64,000 bases of DNA, taken from NCBI GenBank assembly GCA_015345905.1, contig JADDTR010000029.1:124001-188000 (forward strand). Reading direction: 5' to 3'. Origin of the DNA: Aotearoamyces nothofagi (taxonomy: Eukaryota > Ascomycota > Leotiomycetes > Leotiales > Tympanidaceae). Below, piece after piece: positions 47,966-59,372 of this stretch. Both the position numbers and the translations under genes were made by a program. Each line of letters begins with the position of its first letter. Positions within the stretch are counted from its first letter, which is position 1. The notes below the pieces were generated by a model, which was not told the origin of the DNA, made no database searches, and saw only the letters and a program-made list of their open reading frames with translations.

Positions 47966-48834
47966 CGTGAACAGAAAGAATCAATGTCTATGAGTTGTAG
48001 GGGAGAGCTTTATGGAAAAGCTACTGGAGGAAGCTGGAGGGACGAGTTAAGGAGTTATAATTGAGAATAATAAAAGACCAGAACGAAGGATGGCGGGTTC
48101 ATATAGGCAACTCTTTCAGAGTAGAGGAAAGCCATGCGAACTCAATAAAATGTAGTAAAAGGCTTAATGGGGGTATAGGAAGACAAGTCCGACCAAACTA
48201 GGCAATCTACCACGCCTTAAATCCCGGCTCAGAGCGCGTGAGCCATATACAACCTGCATTAGCACAAATTGGGCGAAATTTAGGTAAAGCTATCCTTTAA
48301 ACGCGGGAACAGTCGACATTGTCTATGTTACATCGGAGCCTCAATTAGGCTATCTAGCTACATTCACGCAGCCCGGGCTATCAATAGCAGCAAGAAAACA
48401 CACGCGGAGCATATTTACGAACATCTAATTGCCGAGTAGACGCCACCGAGTACACTTGATAGGCTATGTAGGTATATACAATCCGACAGCTGCCAAAGCT
48501 TTGACATTAAAAGCCCCGTGCTATAACAAAGCCACAGCAAAATAACGGTATGGTAGCCGGGAAAGGTAGACAAACTAGGAGACAGGGTGCCTGTTAGGCG
48601 GGGAATCTGTGAGAGATCAAAAGGAAACGTCATGAGTCATCGCTGGAGCAAAAGTCGCTTTCAGAAAAAATGTCCACCAAATGTGTAAGTGTGTGGGCGA
48701 GTTGGCTCGAATGAACAAGAGGTCAGAGCTTAAGCTCGACCAAACCATGTGTAGGGAAGCACCCATCTTTTCCTTATGAACGCCAAATGTAAAATCACAA
48801 AATTTCGAGACCGTTTCACTTCGCATTACGACTC
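47966..48834. other. Intergenic, no supported gene
   Basis: This is the promoter of the secreted-protein gene and the 3' flank of the TeaR gene. Nothing else was recognised. Confidence 0.55.
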
Positions 48835-50541
48835 TCACATGACAATGCAACATCCACAACCGCTCTCCTTTTTCGGCTCCTCTGGTGGGTCTGGCAGGTG
48901 CAGTGGTTGCGGAGCTCCCATTTTCTTTGGTGACGTTAGAGGAGTTGGAGGGTTATCGTGTATCTTCGGCATCGTTGAATAGCCGCCAGAAGTGCCCGGT
49001 CGTCCCACGCTCAGAGTAGGACTCTTTGCGCCTCGCAATGGCCATTCTGACTGCTCGTCGGGGTTCTGCTCTGGTACTTCAAGGTTCTGCTGAAGAGTTT
49101 CTGGCTGCTTATACTCTTCGTCATTCAGCGGCCTGAATTCTCGGTCGTATACATTCCCAAATTTGCCTTCCTTCTCCCACTGTTCCTGTTGTAAGCGCTT
49201 TGCCACAGTAGGTAACAGTTGTTGATCAGGTGGTAATCGAGGGTCAGGTTTATACATGCTTGCAAGCCATGGTGGGTCGCCTTCAGGCTTCTTCGCACTG
49301 CTCGCTGATCCAGGCTCTCCAGATCGGGTAGGTGGGCGATTCGTGGAGCCAGATCGAGCCTTCGTTCTTGTTGCGGTACCAGGGCGTAGACTAGGTGCAG
49401 AGCCTTTGCGAACGGCCGGGTTGACATTCTTCTTAGTTGGCGAGCCATCAGATGCCAATCTCCTTGCTGGTGTCGGGGTTGCCAATGCTTCCTCAAACAT
49501 AGTACTCTGACTTGGCTCGCGCGACTTTGGATATGATATCGCTGAGTCCTCGACGCCGTAGCCGTTGCTTCGAGTTCGTTGAACCAGAGTGTCTCGCTCA
49601 ATGTACTGCATGGGAATCGGCAATGGACTTGTCTTCGAGACGGGTATGCGTGAAGAGCCCTTCAATGAACTGTACTCTCTGTTCACATCTTCTGCTGCTT
49701 CTTGTGGTAGTCGCAAATCCCAACTCATATCTTGCTTTTCCTCCGGCTTCTCATCTGGGATCGAGCCAACACGTCGTCGTTTCTGATGTTGGCCTGACTG
49801 CTCGCTTCTGCTATTACCATTGCTCTGTTGGTCTCGGCTGTGCTCTCTTCTGCTTGATTTGCTATAAGTTCGAGCTCGAGGGAGGATAATTCCTGCTGCT
49901 TGGAGTTCCTGGCTCTCAATACGCGCGAGTTTATCTCTGTGTATCCATCTCGAGTGCTCGGGGTCGTCATCATCCAGATACATATCACCGTTCATGATGT
50001 CCTTCCTATCCCCCGAATCCATACTGTTCATCCCACTTCTCGTTGCTGGATGGTTACCGTAGAGATCCAGTAGGCTATCCGACCCACTGCCAGAATCACT
50101 GAGATTACTATCCTTTCGATTGAGAGCGATCACTCGAGCTGGTGCAAGATATCCTTCTGGACCTTGATTTGATCTTGTGGAGTGGGAGGAATTGAACGTG
50201 TTGGTTCGCTTTTGAGATAGGTTAGGGCGAGGGTTTTGGTGATTTACTGGGTTACCATTCGTCTGTGCGGGCTGGTGTTGTGCATCCTCAGAAGTGTAGT
50301 CGTCGTGACGTTGCTTTGAATATTTGGTAGACGACTGCTCAAGATGACATTAGTTGGCGTAATGTCATTTAAAAGACAAAATTTAATGTTCAGCAGTTGC
50401 AAAGTGAACACTTGACGTGTATGGAATATTTATTCGTACCTGGCCATTTGCCGGGACAGAGAAGTTCCACGTAGTCTGGTCTGAAAGTGGACTTCCGGGA
50501 GGTGTCAGGGCACTTGCGGCATGCGGCGCCACCGCAGCCAT
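48835..50541 (-). CDS. teaR: TeaR-like cell-end marker receptor, prenylated
   Basis: Exon 1 (50541-50440, 34 codons) and exon 2 (50334-48835) give 533 residues, joined at 'VPANGQ|SSTKYS'. The start MAAVAPHAASALTPPGSP, the basic Ser-rich middle, and the conserved block 'DPPWLASMYKPDPRLPPDQQ' followed by 'LLPTVAKRLQQEQWEKEGKFGNVYDREF' identify the TeaA-receptor family. The protein ends in 'CGCCIVM'; CIVM is a CaaX box whose final Met favours farnesylation. In Aspergillus, TeaR anchors the kelch protein TeaA at the hyphal tip membrane and so marks growth direction, the role of Mod5 in fission yeast. The first in-frame codon of exon 2 alone would not give a natural start, so exon 1 is needed. The gene is divergent from the phosphoesterase gene. 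Confidence 0.88.
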
Positions 50542-51297
50542 ACCGGCCGATATGTCGAAATCAGCTTGTGAGGTGCCGTAATGGGTCTCACAGCTAATTT
50601 ATGCGGTCTGGCCGTTGCCTAAGTGGGCAGGTTTATATTGAGCCTTCTAGCAGCCTCGTCCGGGAGGATGCTATCAGCTGTGGAAGATATAATTAACGGT
50701 CGGTAAGGGTGCTAAGGATATATTCCAACAACAAGGCCAAGGTAAAGAGCTGCAACTGAATTGTCTATTACGGTGCGAAGAGAATTCGATATGGGAAGTC
50801 GAGGAGGGGACGGGCGCTCAACACGTTTGTATCGGGGTTGGTAGAGACTGTTACTGAGCTATCTGTGCTCAGCTCCTGATTGGAACTTATCATGCGTAGA
50901 ACGAAAAGAGCAAGGAGTGTGCAGGTCCTACTGTATCGAGCATTGGGGTGATGGAGAAACGCAACGGCTATTCTCTCGACAATAAGCTTAAGGCGTGAAA
51001 GGGGATGAGGTTGTTGATCTTCAAGGATGGGACTCCTAAGCGATAGGCTAAATTATAACGGCAAGGCTGGGATTAATGCCGATAACGATCTAGACGACTT
51101 AGAGGGCTGAGTACTCGCAGGAATACACGTCGGAGGATAAATCGACGACTTGCTTGTCACGAGCCTAGTCTTTGCTAATAGTAGTATAGCTATGCTTACA
51201 TATCGTCTGTATTGACGTATTCTACCTGCCGCAATTTGCTACACCAATGTGTGAATCCTGATTCTCAATATGCAGGCGACGTGGACGTCTGGGAGTT
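50542..51297. other. Divergent promoter region
   Basis: This 756-base region is shared by the TeaR-like gene and the phosphoesterase gene. No open frame or repeat of note. Confidence 0.6.
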
Positions 51298-52346
51298 ATG
51301 GCAGAAGAAGCTATAAAGACACGCAAGACACGGTTCGTATGCGTTTCTGACACTCACAACGCCTCCGCCGGGGGTTCTTTCCAGCTCCCAAAAGGCGACG
51401 TCTTGATCCACGCAGGCGATTTGACGAACCAGGGCAGCTTCAAGGAACTCGAGAAGGCCGTCAGATGGATCGAAGAAGCAGACTTTGAGGTGAAGATTGT
51501 CATAGCCGGTACTTTGATCGATGGATAGATGGATTACAGCTAATCCAGCTAGGCAACCACGACATCACACTCGACTCGCCGTTCTACGATCAACACGGTT
51601 TACACTTCCATAACCAGGATCCTCAAGATACGCGGAGATGTCAGGAATTGTTGGAAAACTCTCCTACGATCTTATATCTCAAGCACGAATCTGCAGCTGT
51701 TGAATTGACGGCTCTCGGTGGTCCACAAACAACGTTTAGGGTGTTCGGCTCGCCTTACTCTCCTGCGAAGGGCGTATGGGCATACGGATACAGCCCTGAA
51801 GAGGCATCACAACTTTGGGATAAGGTGCCTCTTGATTCAGACATCGTGGTGACGCATACGCCGCCAAAACATCACTGCGATGAGCGTAGCGATGGGCGAG
51901 CTGTAGGATGCGAGGAATTACGACGTGTGCTGTGGATAGTAAGGCCTCGGCTCGCCATATGCGGTCACGTTCACGAAGGTCGAGGTGCCGAGATCATCGA
52001 TTGGGACCTGAGTTCCGCCGACGCGAAGCACAAGGAATCGAGGGCGACGCGCTGGCTCGATCCTGGAAAGGACAACAAGAAACTGTCCCTCGTGGACCTG
52101 ACCGCCAGAGGGGGCCCGGCACTCGCCAACGACGGCTCTGCTGCTGCTGATCTGATTCCCGACCCCGGCAGCAGAGAGACGTCGCCGGGTTCGGGGGGTC
52201 CACCGGGCAGCCTCGGTCGGAGACAGACGTGCGTCGTCAACGCCGCCATCACGGCGTCGAGCTGGCCGCATAGCCGCGGCGGAGGGAAGAGGTTCAACAA
52301 GCCCATCGTGGTAGATGTCGAGTTGCCGGTTCACAGGAAGGACTGA
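51298..52346 (+). CDS. Calcineurin-like metallophosphoesterase
   Basis: Exons 51298-51508 and 51553-52346 give 334 residues. The 44-base intron (gtactt...gctag) must be removed to form 'IAGNHD'. Metal-binding motifs appear in order: 'VSDTHN' (DxH), 'IHAGDLTNQG' (GD), 'AGNHDITLDS' (GNHD), 'VVTHTPPKHH' and 'CGHVHEGRGAEII' (GHxH). This is the pattern of the MPPED1/UPF0046-like group of dinuclear metal hydrolases. Substrate is unknown; cyclic nucleotides or phosphoesters are family candidates. The C-terminal 90 residues are GC-rich, Gly/Ser/Pro-rich and likely disordered, ending in a hydrophobic strand. There is no signal peptide, so a cytosolic site is expected. Confidence 0.88.
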
Positions 52347-52630
52347 GCGTACCCGATCGATTCACGCAGTGGGTCAACTCATGCAGCGGGTGTAAAGCGA
52401 GGAAATACCGCTGCCTATCATCGTATCAGTTGTTTCTGGTTGTTTTATTAGGTCGGCAGTCTGTTGTAGATATTACCTAGATTTTTTTAGAGAGTAATAT
52501 AATATATAATATATATATATCTTCCAATCGATACGAGGACATCAAATGGTTCAGAGATATCCGAGAGATATACATATACCTGCTGGAGTTCTTGACTAAC
52601 CTGACACGACTGATATATATATTTCCCCCC

Positions 52631-52660
52631 TTCTTCTTCTTCTTCTTCTTCTTCTTCTTC
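52631..52660. repeat. (TTC)10 microsatellite
   Basis: Perfect trinucleotide array following a run of C. Confidence 0.95.
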
Positions 52661-52715
52661 CAAACCCATCCCGGGTTCCAGGGTATACTATACACGTCGT
52701 ACGCAGACGACACTA

Positions 52716-52744
52716 TCCATCCATCCATCCATCCATCCATCCAT
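52716..52744. repeat. (ATCC)n microsatellite
   Basis: About seven tetranucleotide units, followed directly by a (taaa)n and (ta)n tract to about 52797. Confidence 0.95.
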
Positions 52745-52965
52745 CTATAAATAAATAAATAAATATATAAATTATATAAATTATATATATATATATCGTA
52801 ACCCCCCTAGCCGGGGTAGGTAGGTAAGTCGGATGAGAGTCGTTGCGCGAGTGTATATATTCATATGTATATATATGTCTTATACAGTCCTGTGCGGCGG
52901 CGCTGGGTGGCTATATGATTATATGGCTATACGGCTATACAGCTACACGATAAATGCTAAATTGG

Positions 52966-53004
52966 TTTTTTTTTTTTTTTTCAATAACATCAAGGGTTTT
53001 TTTC

Positions 53005-53035
<31 letters not shown>
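52966..53035. repeat. T16 run and (GA)n array
   Basis: Sixteen T at 52966-52981, then about 14 GA units from 53007, then a CT-rich strand-asymmetric block to about 53170. Confidence 0.9.
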
Positions 53036-53042
<7 letters not shown>

Positions 53043-54354
53043 GGGAGAGAACCAGGATCTTCGCGGCGATCTTCTATTCTGTAAAGTTTCGGGGTGTGTC
53101 CTGCTGGATGGATACCCCTTGTTCTTTCTCTCTCCCTCTCTCCTTCCCTCCCCCTCCCCCCCTCTCTCCGCCTCCAGGCGACAGGTCAAGAGGACAGAGT
53201 AGCTGGCTATACCTGCCCCATTCCGAGTTCCAGGATGAGGAAAGAAGAAGAGTGCCCGGATCTACCGCGTGTCGTTTCATTTCTCAACAGCATGCACGTG
53301 GCCCGAAGGAGTCGAATCAAAAGAAAAAAAGTCATGGATTTGGAATCATCTGATATTTGAGCGTCTCTCCATTTTCAATCTATCTAATCCCGTCCCATCC
53401 CATCCCATCCAGCTGATATATATTCAGATCATGCCATGCGATGCATTCCATCAGATCCTGACCCAAAAACACAACGTGACAATGATGTGGGATGACGAGT
53501 TCCAGCTCGTCAACCCCAGAAGATGTCATGTGTTGGGATTCCCATCGCAACACCACCAAGAACAGCACACAGTGCATCCATCCATCCGACCGAAAGCTGC
53601 TTTGCCCAGTAAGAGAGGTGTACCCGCAGTCCTCGTAACGTTACTACACAAGGATTTTGCGATCCGTGACTCGACCATCATGACATTCGTAAGAGATTTC
53701 GTAAGATAAAATAAAAAAAGGTACGAGGCGGTATTGTGGCTGAATACGTCCAGATTCGTCCGCCGGCCTAAGCCTGAGGCTGAGTCTAAGCCAGAGGTTG
53801 CTGGCTATTGACATCTCAGATCTTGAGAAGGGCGGGCTAGGCAAGCCTTATATCTATAGACGGGCCGGAACGAATTGCCAAATGCGCCACCTCATCTTAG
53901 ATGGCAGAGACCCAACAGTTCAAAAACTCCCACAATTCCCACAACGCGGCGTTGTGGTCCAGAAGCGAATGCCGCCCTGGCGGGCCTAGATTTCGCGATT
54001 TTGGGTTTGCATCTAGTGGACTTAAGCCTCCGTAATCTCAGCGATTTAGAAACCCGAAACCCGGAGTCCGAGTATGTAAAGATTTCAACTGGCTTTCGTG
54101 AAGAAAAACAAGAAACCCCAATGGCGACAAACAGAGCGTACTGGGAGTTGACGCCGGCGACGATGTTCTTTGCGTTGTGCTCCCAATGCTGCTGGGGATG
54201 TGGGTGATGGGATCCCGTCGCAGGCGGGGTTGGGCGGACGAGTGTTGGGTGGACTGCAGCAATATAATGTTTCGCTCTCAGAAACGAATCCAGATAGAAG
54301 GTCCCGTAAAGAGTGTTGCCGATAAACCGTAGAATCGATAGCAAGACCGCTTGC

Positions 54355-54678
54355 TCACTTGTATCCGACCATCTTGGCGCAGCGATCACAGTAGTAGAGG
54401 TTGTGGCCGAACCGGACCATGCCACTGGCGGTGGCATCGTCGGTGCTGATCCTGCTCAGCCCGTCGCTGCCTTTCCGTGTTATGGTCTCGACGCATTTTG
54501 CGCAGCGCGAGCAGCGCATGATCTCGACCGAGGTTGAGCGGGCCTTGGAGGCTTCCATCATGTAACGAGACGCGTCCGAGGCGAGGGAGGAGTCGCTGCC
54601 GCTGCTCGAGGACAGACTCGACGACGGCTTGTGGCTCTGAGACGGCTGAGCTTTGGGTCGAGAGACGTAGGCAGACAT
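54355..54678 (-). CDS. Small conserved fungal protein with four-Cys zinc-ribbon-like module
   Basis: A 107-residue protein. The N-terminal half is Ser-rich ('SSSLSSSSGSDSSLASD') and begins 'MSAYVSRPKAQ'. The C-terminal half has two CxxC knuckles, 'CSRCAKC' and 'YYCDRCAKMVGYK', separated by 'STDDATASGMVRFGHN'. I recognise this arrangement as a small fungal-conserved protein of unknown function, probably binding one zinc. The frame stays open far upstream into satellite DNA, so this ATG, directly before the conserved part, was chosen. It is the only supported gene within about 7 kb of simple repeats, and its N-terminal GC-rich region contrasts with its flanks. Confidence 0.75.
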   Translation of the reverse strand: MSAYVSRPKAQPSQSHKPSSSLSSSSGSDSSLASDASRYMMEASKARSTSVEIMRCSRCAKCVETITRKGSDGLSRISTDDATASGMVRFGHNLYYCDRCAKMVGYK

Positions 54679-54786
54679 CTTGCGGCGGAAGGGCGTAGGC
54701 CGATGGATGCCAGCTGTCTGTCGAGGTGTCGCGCACAGGCCGACCGTCGTGTTCTGCGCGAGATGGTGATGCTGGTGTACTCGGGA

Positions 54787-54798
54787 GGGGGGGGGGGG
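54787..54798. repeat. G12 run
   Basis: A homopolymer about 110 bases upstream of the small zinc-ribbon gene start. Confidence 0.9.
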
Positions 54799-54901
54799 AT
54801 TATAAGAAGAATGCGATGGGGGATAGCCGATGACGTCGACGCGCGTCTGGTTGTAGCGGTGATAAGAATGCTTTTGACGAGAAGGCGAGGGGAGACGGAG
54901 G

Positions 54902-54972
54902 ATATATATATATATATGTGTGTGTGTCTGTGTATGTGTATATATATATGTGTGTATGTGTATATATATGAG
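54902..54972. repeat. (TA)n/(TG)n compound array
   Basis: Alternating ta, tg and gtat blocks, all alternating purine-pyrimidine, which favours Z-DNA or cruciform structure. Confidence 0.85.
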
Positions 54973-55130
54973 TATGTTATATGATACGAGTTGACACGTC
55001 TTCGGCTCTGGCAGAGGTGTCGGATCGGGCAGCAACAGAGAAGGCGCTGTTGATGTTGACGGAGAGTTGGAGTTTTGAGTTGAGAGTTGAGGACAAATAG
55101 CCAGGCAGACGCAAGCCGTATCGAGGGTGG

Positions 55131-55163
55131 CAGTGCAGTGCAGTGCAGCGCAGCGCAGCGCAG
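55131..55163. repeat. (GTGCA)/(GCGCA) pentanucleotide array
   Basis: About six five-base units that change from gtgca to gcgca part way along. Confidence 0.85.
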
Positions 55164-55424
55164 TCGGGGGAGGGTGGAGGGGTGGAGGGGTGTGGACTGT
55201 ACGGTACGGTATATACGATTCGGCGCGCAGAGACAGTATGGGCACGCACTCACTGTACGTATACGAGTCCCCGCAGAAGAGGGAGCAGGCAGGGAATAGA
55301 GAGGGAATAGGGAATAGGCAGAGAAACGGCGGGCAAGGGCCAGTCCGTCAAGCCGGCAGCGGGATTTGGAGGCAGCCAAGCCAGGCCAGGCCAAGTGAAA
55401 GCCAGGCCAGGGCTGCCGGCCAGA

Positions 55425-55590
55425 GTCCCAGTGTCAGCCCAGTGTCTGTCCAGTGTCTGTCAGTCCAGTGTCAGTCAGTCAGTCCAGTGTCAGTCAGTCC
55501 AGTGTCCAGTATCCAGTGTCCAGTATCCAGTGTCCAGTATCCAGTGCCCAGTCACCCAGTGTCCAGTGTCCAGTGCCTGTCTGTCTGTCC
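55425..55590. repeat. CAGTGTC-type minisatellite
   Basis: Nested units: a 14-base unit ccagtgtccagtat is exact three times at 55499-55540, flanked by degenerate cagtgtctgtc and cagtcagtc variants. Confidence 0.9.
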
Positions 55591-56075
55591 GGGCTACCGT
55601 ACCATCCTCCGTCCTCCGTGCTCCGCCCTCCGTGGTCCTTCCGGCCTCCGTTTCTGTTTCTGTTTCCAATTCCAATTCCCAATTTCAATTCCAATCCCCA
55701 ATTCCAAACCTTAACAAGCCCAGCACGCCCAGCACGCCCAACAAGGCCCCAACGCCAGTCCACAGGCTAAGAAAGCCGACGCCGACGCCGACGCCAGCCC
55801 CAGCACCAGCGCCGGCCGACTCCAGCTCGACAGCGCCCGACAGAACACAGAACACAGAACACAGAATACAGATCCAGCTTGTGTACACACACCACACCGC
55901 CTCCGAGGACAGACAGGCAGATAGACAGACAGGCAGGCTGAGTAAAGACTGGCTCGTCCCTGGGGAGGGAAGAGTGCAACGGGCGCTGTTACTGCACCCG
56001 ACTATGCGGTGGCTGTACAGTGACTGTACAGTGCTGTGACTGTAACTCTACAGGACGCTGTAAGCGTGCATGTCT

Positions 56076-56175
56076 TACTGTATCTGTATCTACTGTATTT
56101 ACTGTATCCACATCTACTGTATTTACTGTATCCGTATTTACTGTATCTACTGTATCCGCATCTACCGTATCCGCA
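56076..56175. repeat. TACTGTAT minisatellite
   Basis: A core tactgtat alternates with ttta, ccacatc, ccgcatc and similar spacers about seven times. Confidence 0.85.
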
Positions 56176-56507
56176 CTCCGTCGTCGCCCAAGAGAGCAGA
56201 GAGCAGAAGGCAGAAAGCAGAAGCGTCGAGATGAGAAACGGAGAAGCGCGGAATGGCGCGCGCTGTTTCGTTTCGTTTTCGTTTCGTTTCGTTTCGTCTC
56301 GCTTCGCCTTTCGCGTTTCAGAAGTCGCCGGCGACAGGGGTCGGCCGGCCGGTCGGTGGATCCTGCTGAAACGCAGATGCCCTGCAGATCCCTGCAGATC
56401 CCTGCCCCTCCTGCCCCTCCTCGAATCAAATCCAGCCCTCCTGCGCACGCCCCATTGGCTTCTTCCCCCCCCGTCGCTCGCTGCCTGCTCAGCTCAATGC
56501 CGGTGTC

Positions 56508-56511
<4 letters not shown>

Positions 56512-56538
<27 letters not shown>

Positions 56539-56553
56539 TCTCTCTCTCTCTAT
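56512..56553. repeat. (TC)n microsatellite
   Basis: About 20 TC units with one interruption. Confidence 0.9.
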
Positions 56554-56631
56554 CCTCCAGCCCTTTTCACCCTTCGACGGTATACTGTACCGTACGCAAG
56601 ACTTGGGTACTGACTGACTGGCTGACTTTGC

Positions 56632-56750
56632 TGAATATAATGAATATAAAGAAAATAATGGATATAAAGGATATAATGAATATAAAGTAAATAATGGATA
56701 TAAAGGATATAAAGGATATAAAGGATATAATGAATATAAAGTACATAAAA
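56632..56750. repeat. GGATATAAA minisatellite with higher-order unit
   Basis: A block 'aataatggatataaagga...aatgaatataaagta' occurs twice, with the inner nine-base unit expanded in the second copy. An (aatc)n array follows at about 56806-56855. Confidence 0.85.
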
Positions 56751-58206
56751 TATATGTATTGCATGTATGTACTCGTAACGTGGATACTCAGTCGGGCTCA
56801 TATGGACAATCAATCAATCAAATCAATCAATACATCAATCAAATCACAATACATCATATCGCAATGCCTCATGGAAAACATAAACCCGCCTCACCCGTCG
56901 CCCGTCGCCCGTCACCCGCCGTCCGCCCTCCGTCATCCGCCACATCCATTGCTCCTATACCACTGTACGTACTGCACACAACCGTACGTCGCCATACATA
57001 CACGCCTGGGCATCCGAACCTGGGCATCCGAACGTTCCCATCCATCTTTCCTACCTCCGCATGACTCTGCTTCCAACATTCGACATTCGACATTCCACAT
57101 CCAACATTCGACCCTCGACCCTCGACCCTCGGTCTCTCGGGTGGTGATGACGCTCCGCTGGCCCTCCGGGGGCTGCTGCCGCAGAGGCCGTCCAGGTGCT
57201 CTCTCGATGCCTCCCAGGAAGTCCCGTGCAGACGGCCGATGTCTGGGAGCTGCCGCCTCATCGCTCCACGAGCCTGCCCGCCATGATCTGATCCGGCCTG
57301 CCGACTCTGTTTTGCGTGTCGTGTCATACTGTACGTGTCGGCCACTCGACTCTATCTCGAACACGACGGGGCGTCAGCAAAGGCAGACTGCCATCAACCC
57401 TCCGCCCTCTCCTCGCCCCCCGTCCTTCTGCTTTACAAGGCCCCTCTGTATAGCCCTGCACGAGATGCGCTCATGCAGGTACGTACTGTACCCTGGTGCC
57501 AAGTCACGAGTCCCATCCACCTGATCCTGCACGTTCTGCTCTGCTGTTTCGATTCGGGCATCGTGAGGACGACGACCGCGTCCCTGTATCTGCTGTATTT
57601 GCTGCAGTTGGAGTTGTAGCCCTGTCCCCGGCCTCTTCCCCTCGCCATTGCCCCTCCATCTCCCATCTCCCATCAGATAGATGAGGAAGACTCGGCCAGC
57701 CATCCTCCCAAGCCAGTTACCGTGCCGGGCTCTTGCTTCGCTCTATGCATTGCAGGTGTCCGGCGTCTCCGGGTGCTGTGTCTTGGTTCCCAGAAGCCCA
57801 CGTAGATAACCAGCAGCGTAATCACTGCCCGTTATGCAATACCCTACCTACCCTGCGCGTACGCAGCAGACCCCGTCGCTCAGCCATCACATCGTCACCA
57901 CGCCTCGATATAGCCAGCCATTACAGAGAAACACCACCCGTCAAGCCCCCCGTCCCCGAATCTCTTCGCGCGTACATGCTATTACAGTACTGCACGCTAA
58001 TTAATCCAAACGTCCAAACCCTAGCGCGCCCATCCACATACACCTGCGCAGATCCGCGCCGAGCCTGATCTTAACCTCCCCCTCTCCAAGCATTCCAGCC
58101 CGCCCACCCGGCGGAAACTTGCGAAGCCCGCAAGGCTTGCCGGATCCTACATGTCAACACTGCACACACACATGCCACGACGAAACGAGACTGCGGAGAA
58201 TGGGGA

Positions 58207-58222
58207 GGGGGGGGGGGGGGGG
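58207..58222. repeat. G16 run
   Basis: A homopolymer of sixteen G preceded by ggggag. Confidence 0.9.
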
Positions 58223-58401
58223 CGACAGAGATGAAACGCAGTGAGGAATGAGATGGGCTGGGTGACATGGGAGGATGCCAAATAGTCATCGAGTTGAAAT
58301 AATAATCAAAACATCGTCGTCTCCGCTTACCGCGCTTCTTGGTCGTCGAGCCAGAGAGCTCGGTCCTGGCAATTACCGTTCCGTACCGCACCGTACCGCG
58401 C

Positions 58402-58439
58402 TGTATTGTATTGTACTGTACTGTATTGTATTGTATTGC
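58402..58439. repeat. (TGTAT)n pentanucleotide array
   Basis: About seven units of tgtat or tgtac, preceded by ccgtaccgc repeats. Confidence 0.85.
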
Positions 58440-58597
58440 ACATCTATGATGATCCATCTACCAATCCACCCAGGCAACCCTCTCCCATCCCGCCATTCCA
58501 TTCCATTTCAATTTCCATTTCAATTTCCCATCCCATCCGTTCCGTTCCCATCCCTAATTCCTCACTCCCCCTAACCGCCATCGGCACTTCCCATCTT

Positions 58598-58610
58598 CCC
58601 CCCCCCCCCC
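58598..58610. repeat. C13 run
   Basis: The only long C run in the zone; the other long runs are G on this strand. Confidence 0.9.
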
Positions 58611-58688
58611 AAATTTCCCCAAGCCGGCACCGACGTATCCGATGCGTGCGTGCGTGGCCGCTCGCTTTGCGCGTCCCGGTGCTGCTGC

Positions 58689-58709
58689 TGTAGTAGTAGT
58701 AGTAGTAGT
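58689..58709. repeat. (TAG)n microsatellite
   Basis: About seven trinucleotide units. Confidence 0.9.
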
Positions 58710-58830
58710 ACGGTGGTAGGTAACGGCAGTGATGATTCCCTCGCTCGCTCTCGCTTGCTGGACCGATGGACGCAGCGGCGCCCTTCCCTCCCTTGTTCGT
58801 TCAGCGGCGGGCGGGGCGAGTTATCTCCGG

Positions 58831-58860
58831 AGGGGAGGGGAGGGGAGGGGAGGGGAGGGA
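58831..58860. repeat. (AGGGG)n array, strong G-quadruplex motif
   Basis: Five agggg units plus aggga give five G-runs of three or more separated by single A. Confidence 0.9.
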
Positions 58861-58991
58861 AAGGAGAGGCTTTTGAAAAGGGCGAAGAGAAGAGTGAGGT
58901 TCTGCTCTGCACAGCCCCGGGGTGGGTGGACCCCCTTTTTTTTGCTCTTCCTCTCCTTCCTCTTTCCTTGGGACGACCTCGGGAGACCGGA

Positions 58992-59007
58992 GGGGGGGGG
59001 GGGGGGG
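58992..59007. repeat. G16 run
   Basis: A homopolymer of sixteen G. Confidence 0.9.
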
Positions 59008-59085
59008 CAGCGCTGTTTAGAGATTTGGGTATCGCACTTGCCTTGTGCGTGACGATGCCTTTCTCGAGCAGTTTCCTGTACGATA

Positions 59086-59110
59086 CGGTACGGTACGGTA
59101 CGGTACGGTA
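59086..59110. repeat. (CGGTA)5 pentanucleotide array
   Basis: Five perfect units. Confidence 0.95.
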
Positions 59111-59358
59111 TCTTCAGTTCATACGGCAGAACAGACGGGTTGGGCTTCTCTTCGCGCGATACGATACACGCGACACGGCTAGTGCGCGGCCCGGTCTGGT
59201 GCAGGCTTGGCTTTGCGGGTACGAGGTGAGGTAGGTAGGTACCGTGTGTATATCTCATTTGTTGTGGTAGGACTTTGCGTACTGGCTACAGGCCGGCTAC
59301 GGGTTATGGCGAGGTAGTGAGGTACTGTAGGTAGGTTTGGTTATAGTAGTTCGGGTAT

Positions 59359-59372
59359 GGGGGGGGGGGGGG
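59359..59372. repeat. G14 run
   Basis: A homopolymer followed by agggggg; a further poly-purine tract (gaaaa)n lies at 59581-59630 after (CGTAT)n. Confidence 0.9.

Larger units (their letters stand above)
52347..54354. other. Intergenic, start of satellite-dense zone
   Basis: No gene is supported; frames here are created by simple repeats. Separate entries give the main arrays. The DNA from about 52.6 kb onward changes to alternating homopurine, homopyrimidine and AT-rich blocks. Confidence 0.6.

Noticed and set aside
54679-55245. N-terminal extension of the small zinc-ribbon protein
   Set aside because: The added residues come from poly-G, TA/TG arrays and repeats, not a plausible protein.
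55395-56039. A 214-codon Ser/Val/Gln-rich frame
   Set aside because: It is a translation of the cagtgtc minisatellite and neighbouring repeats.
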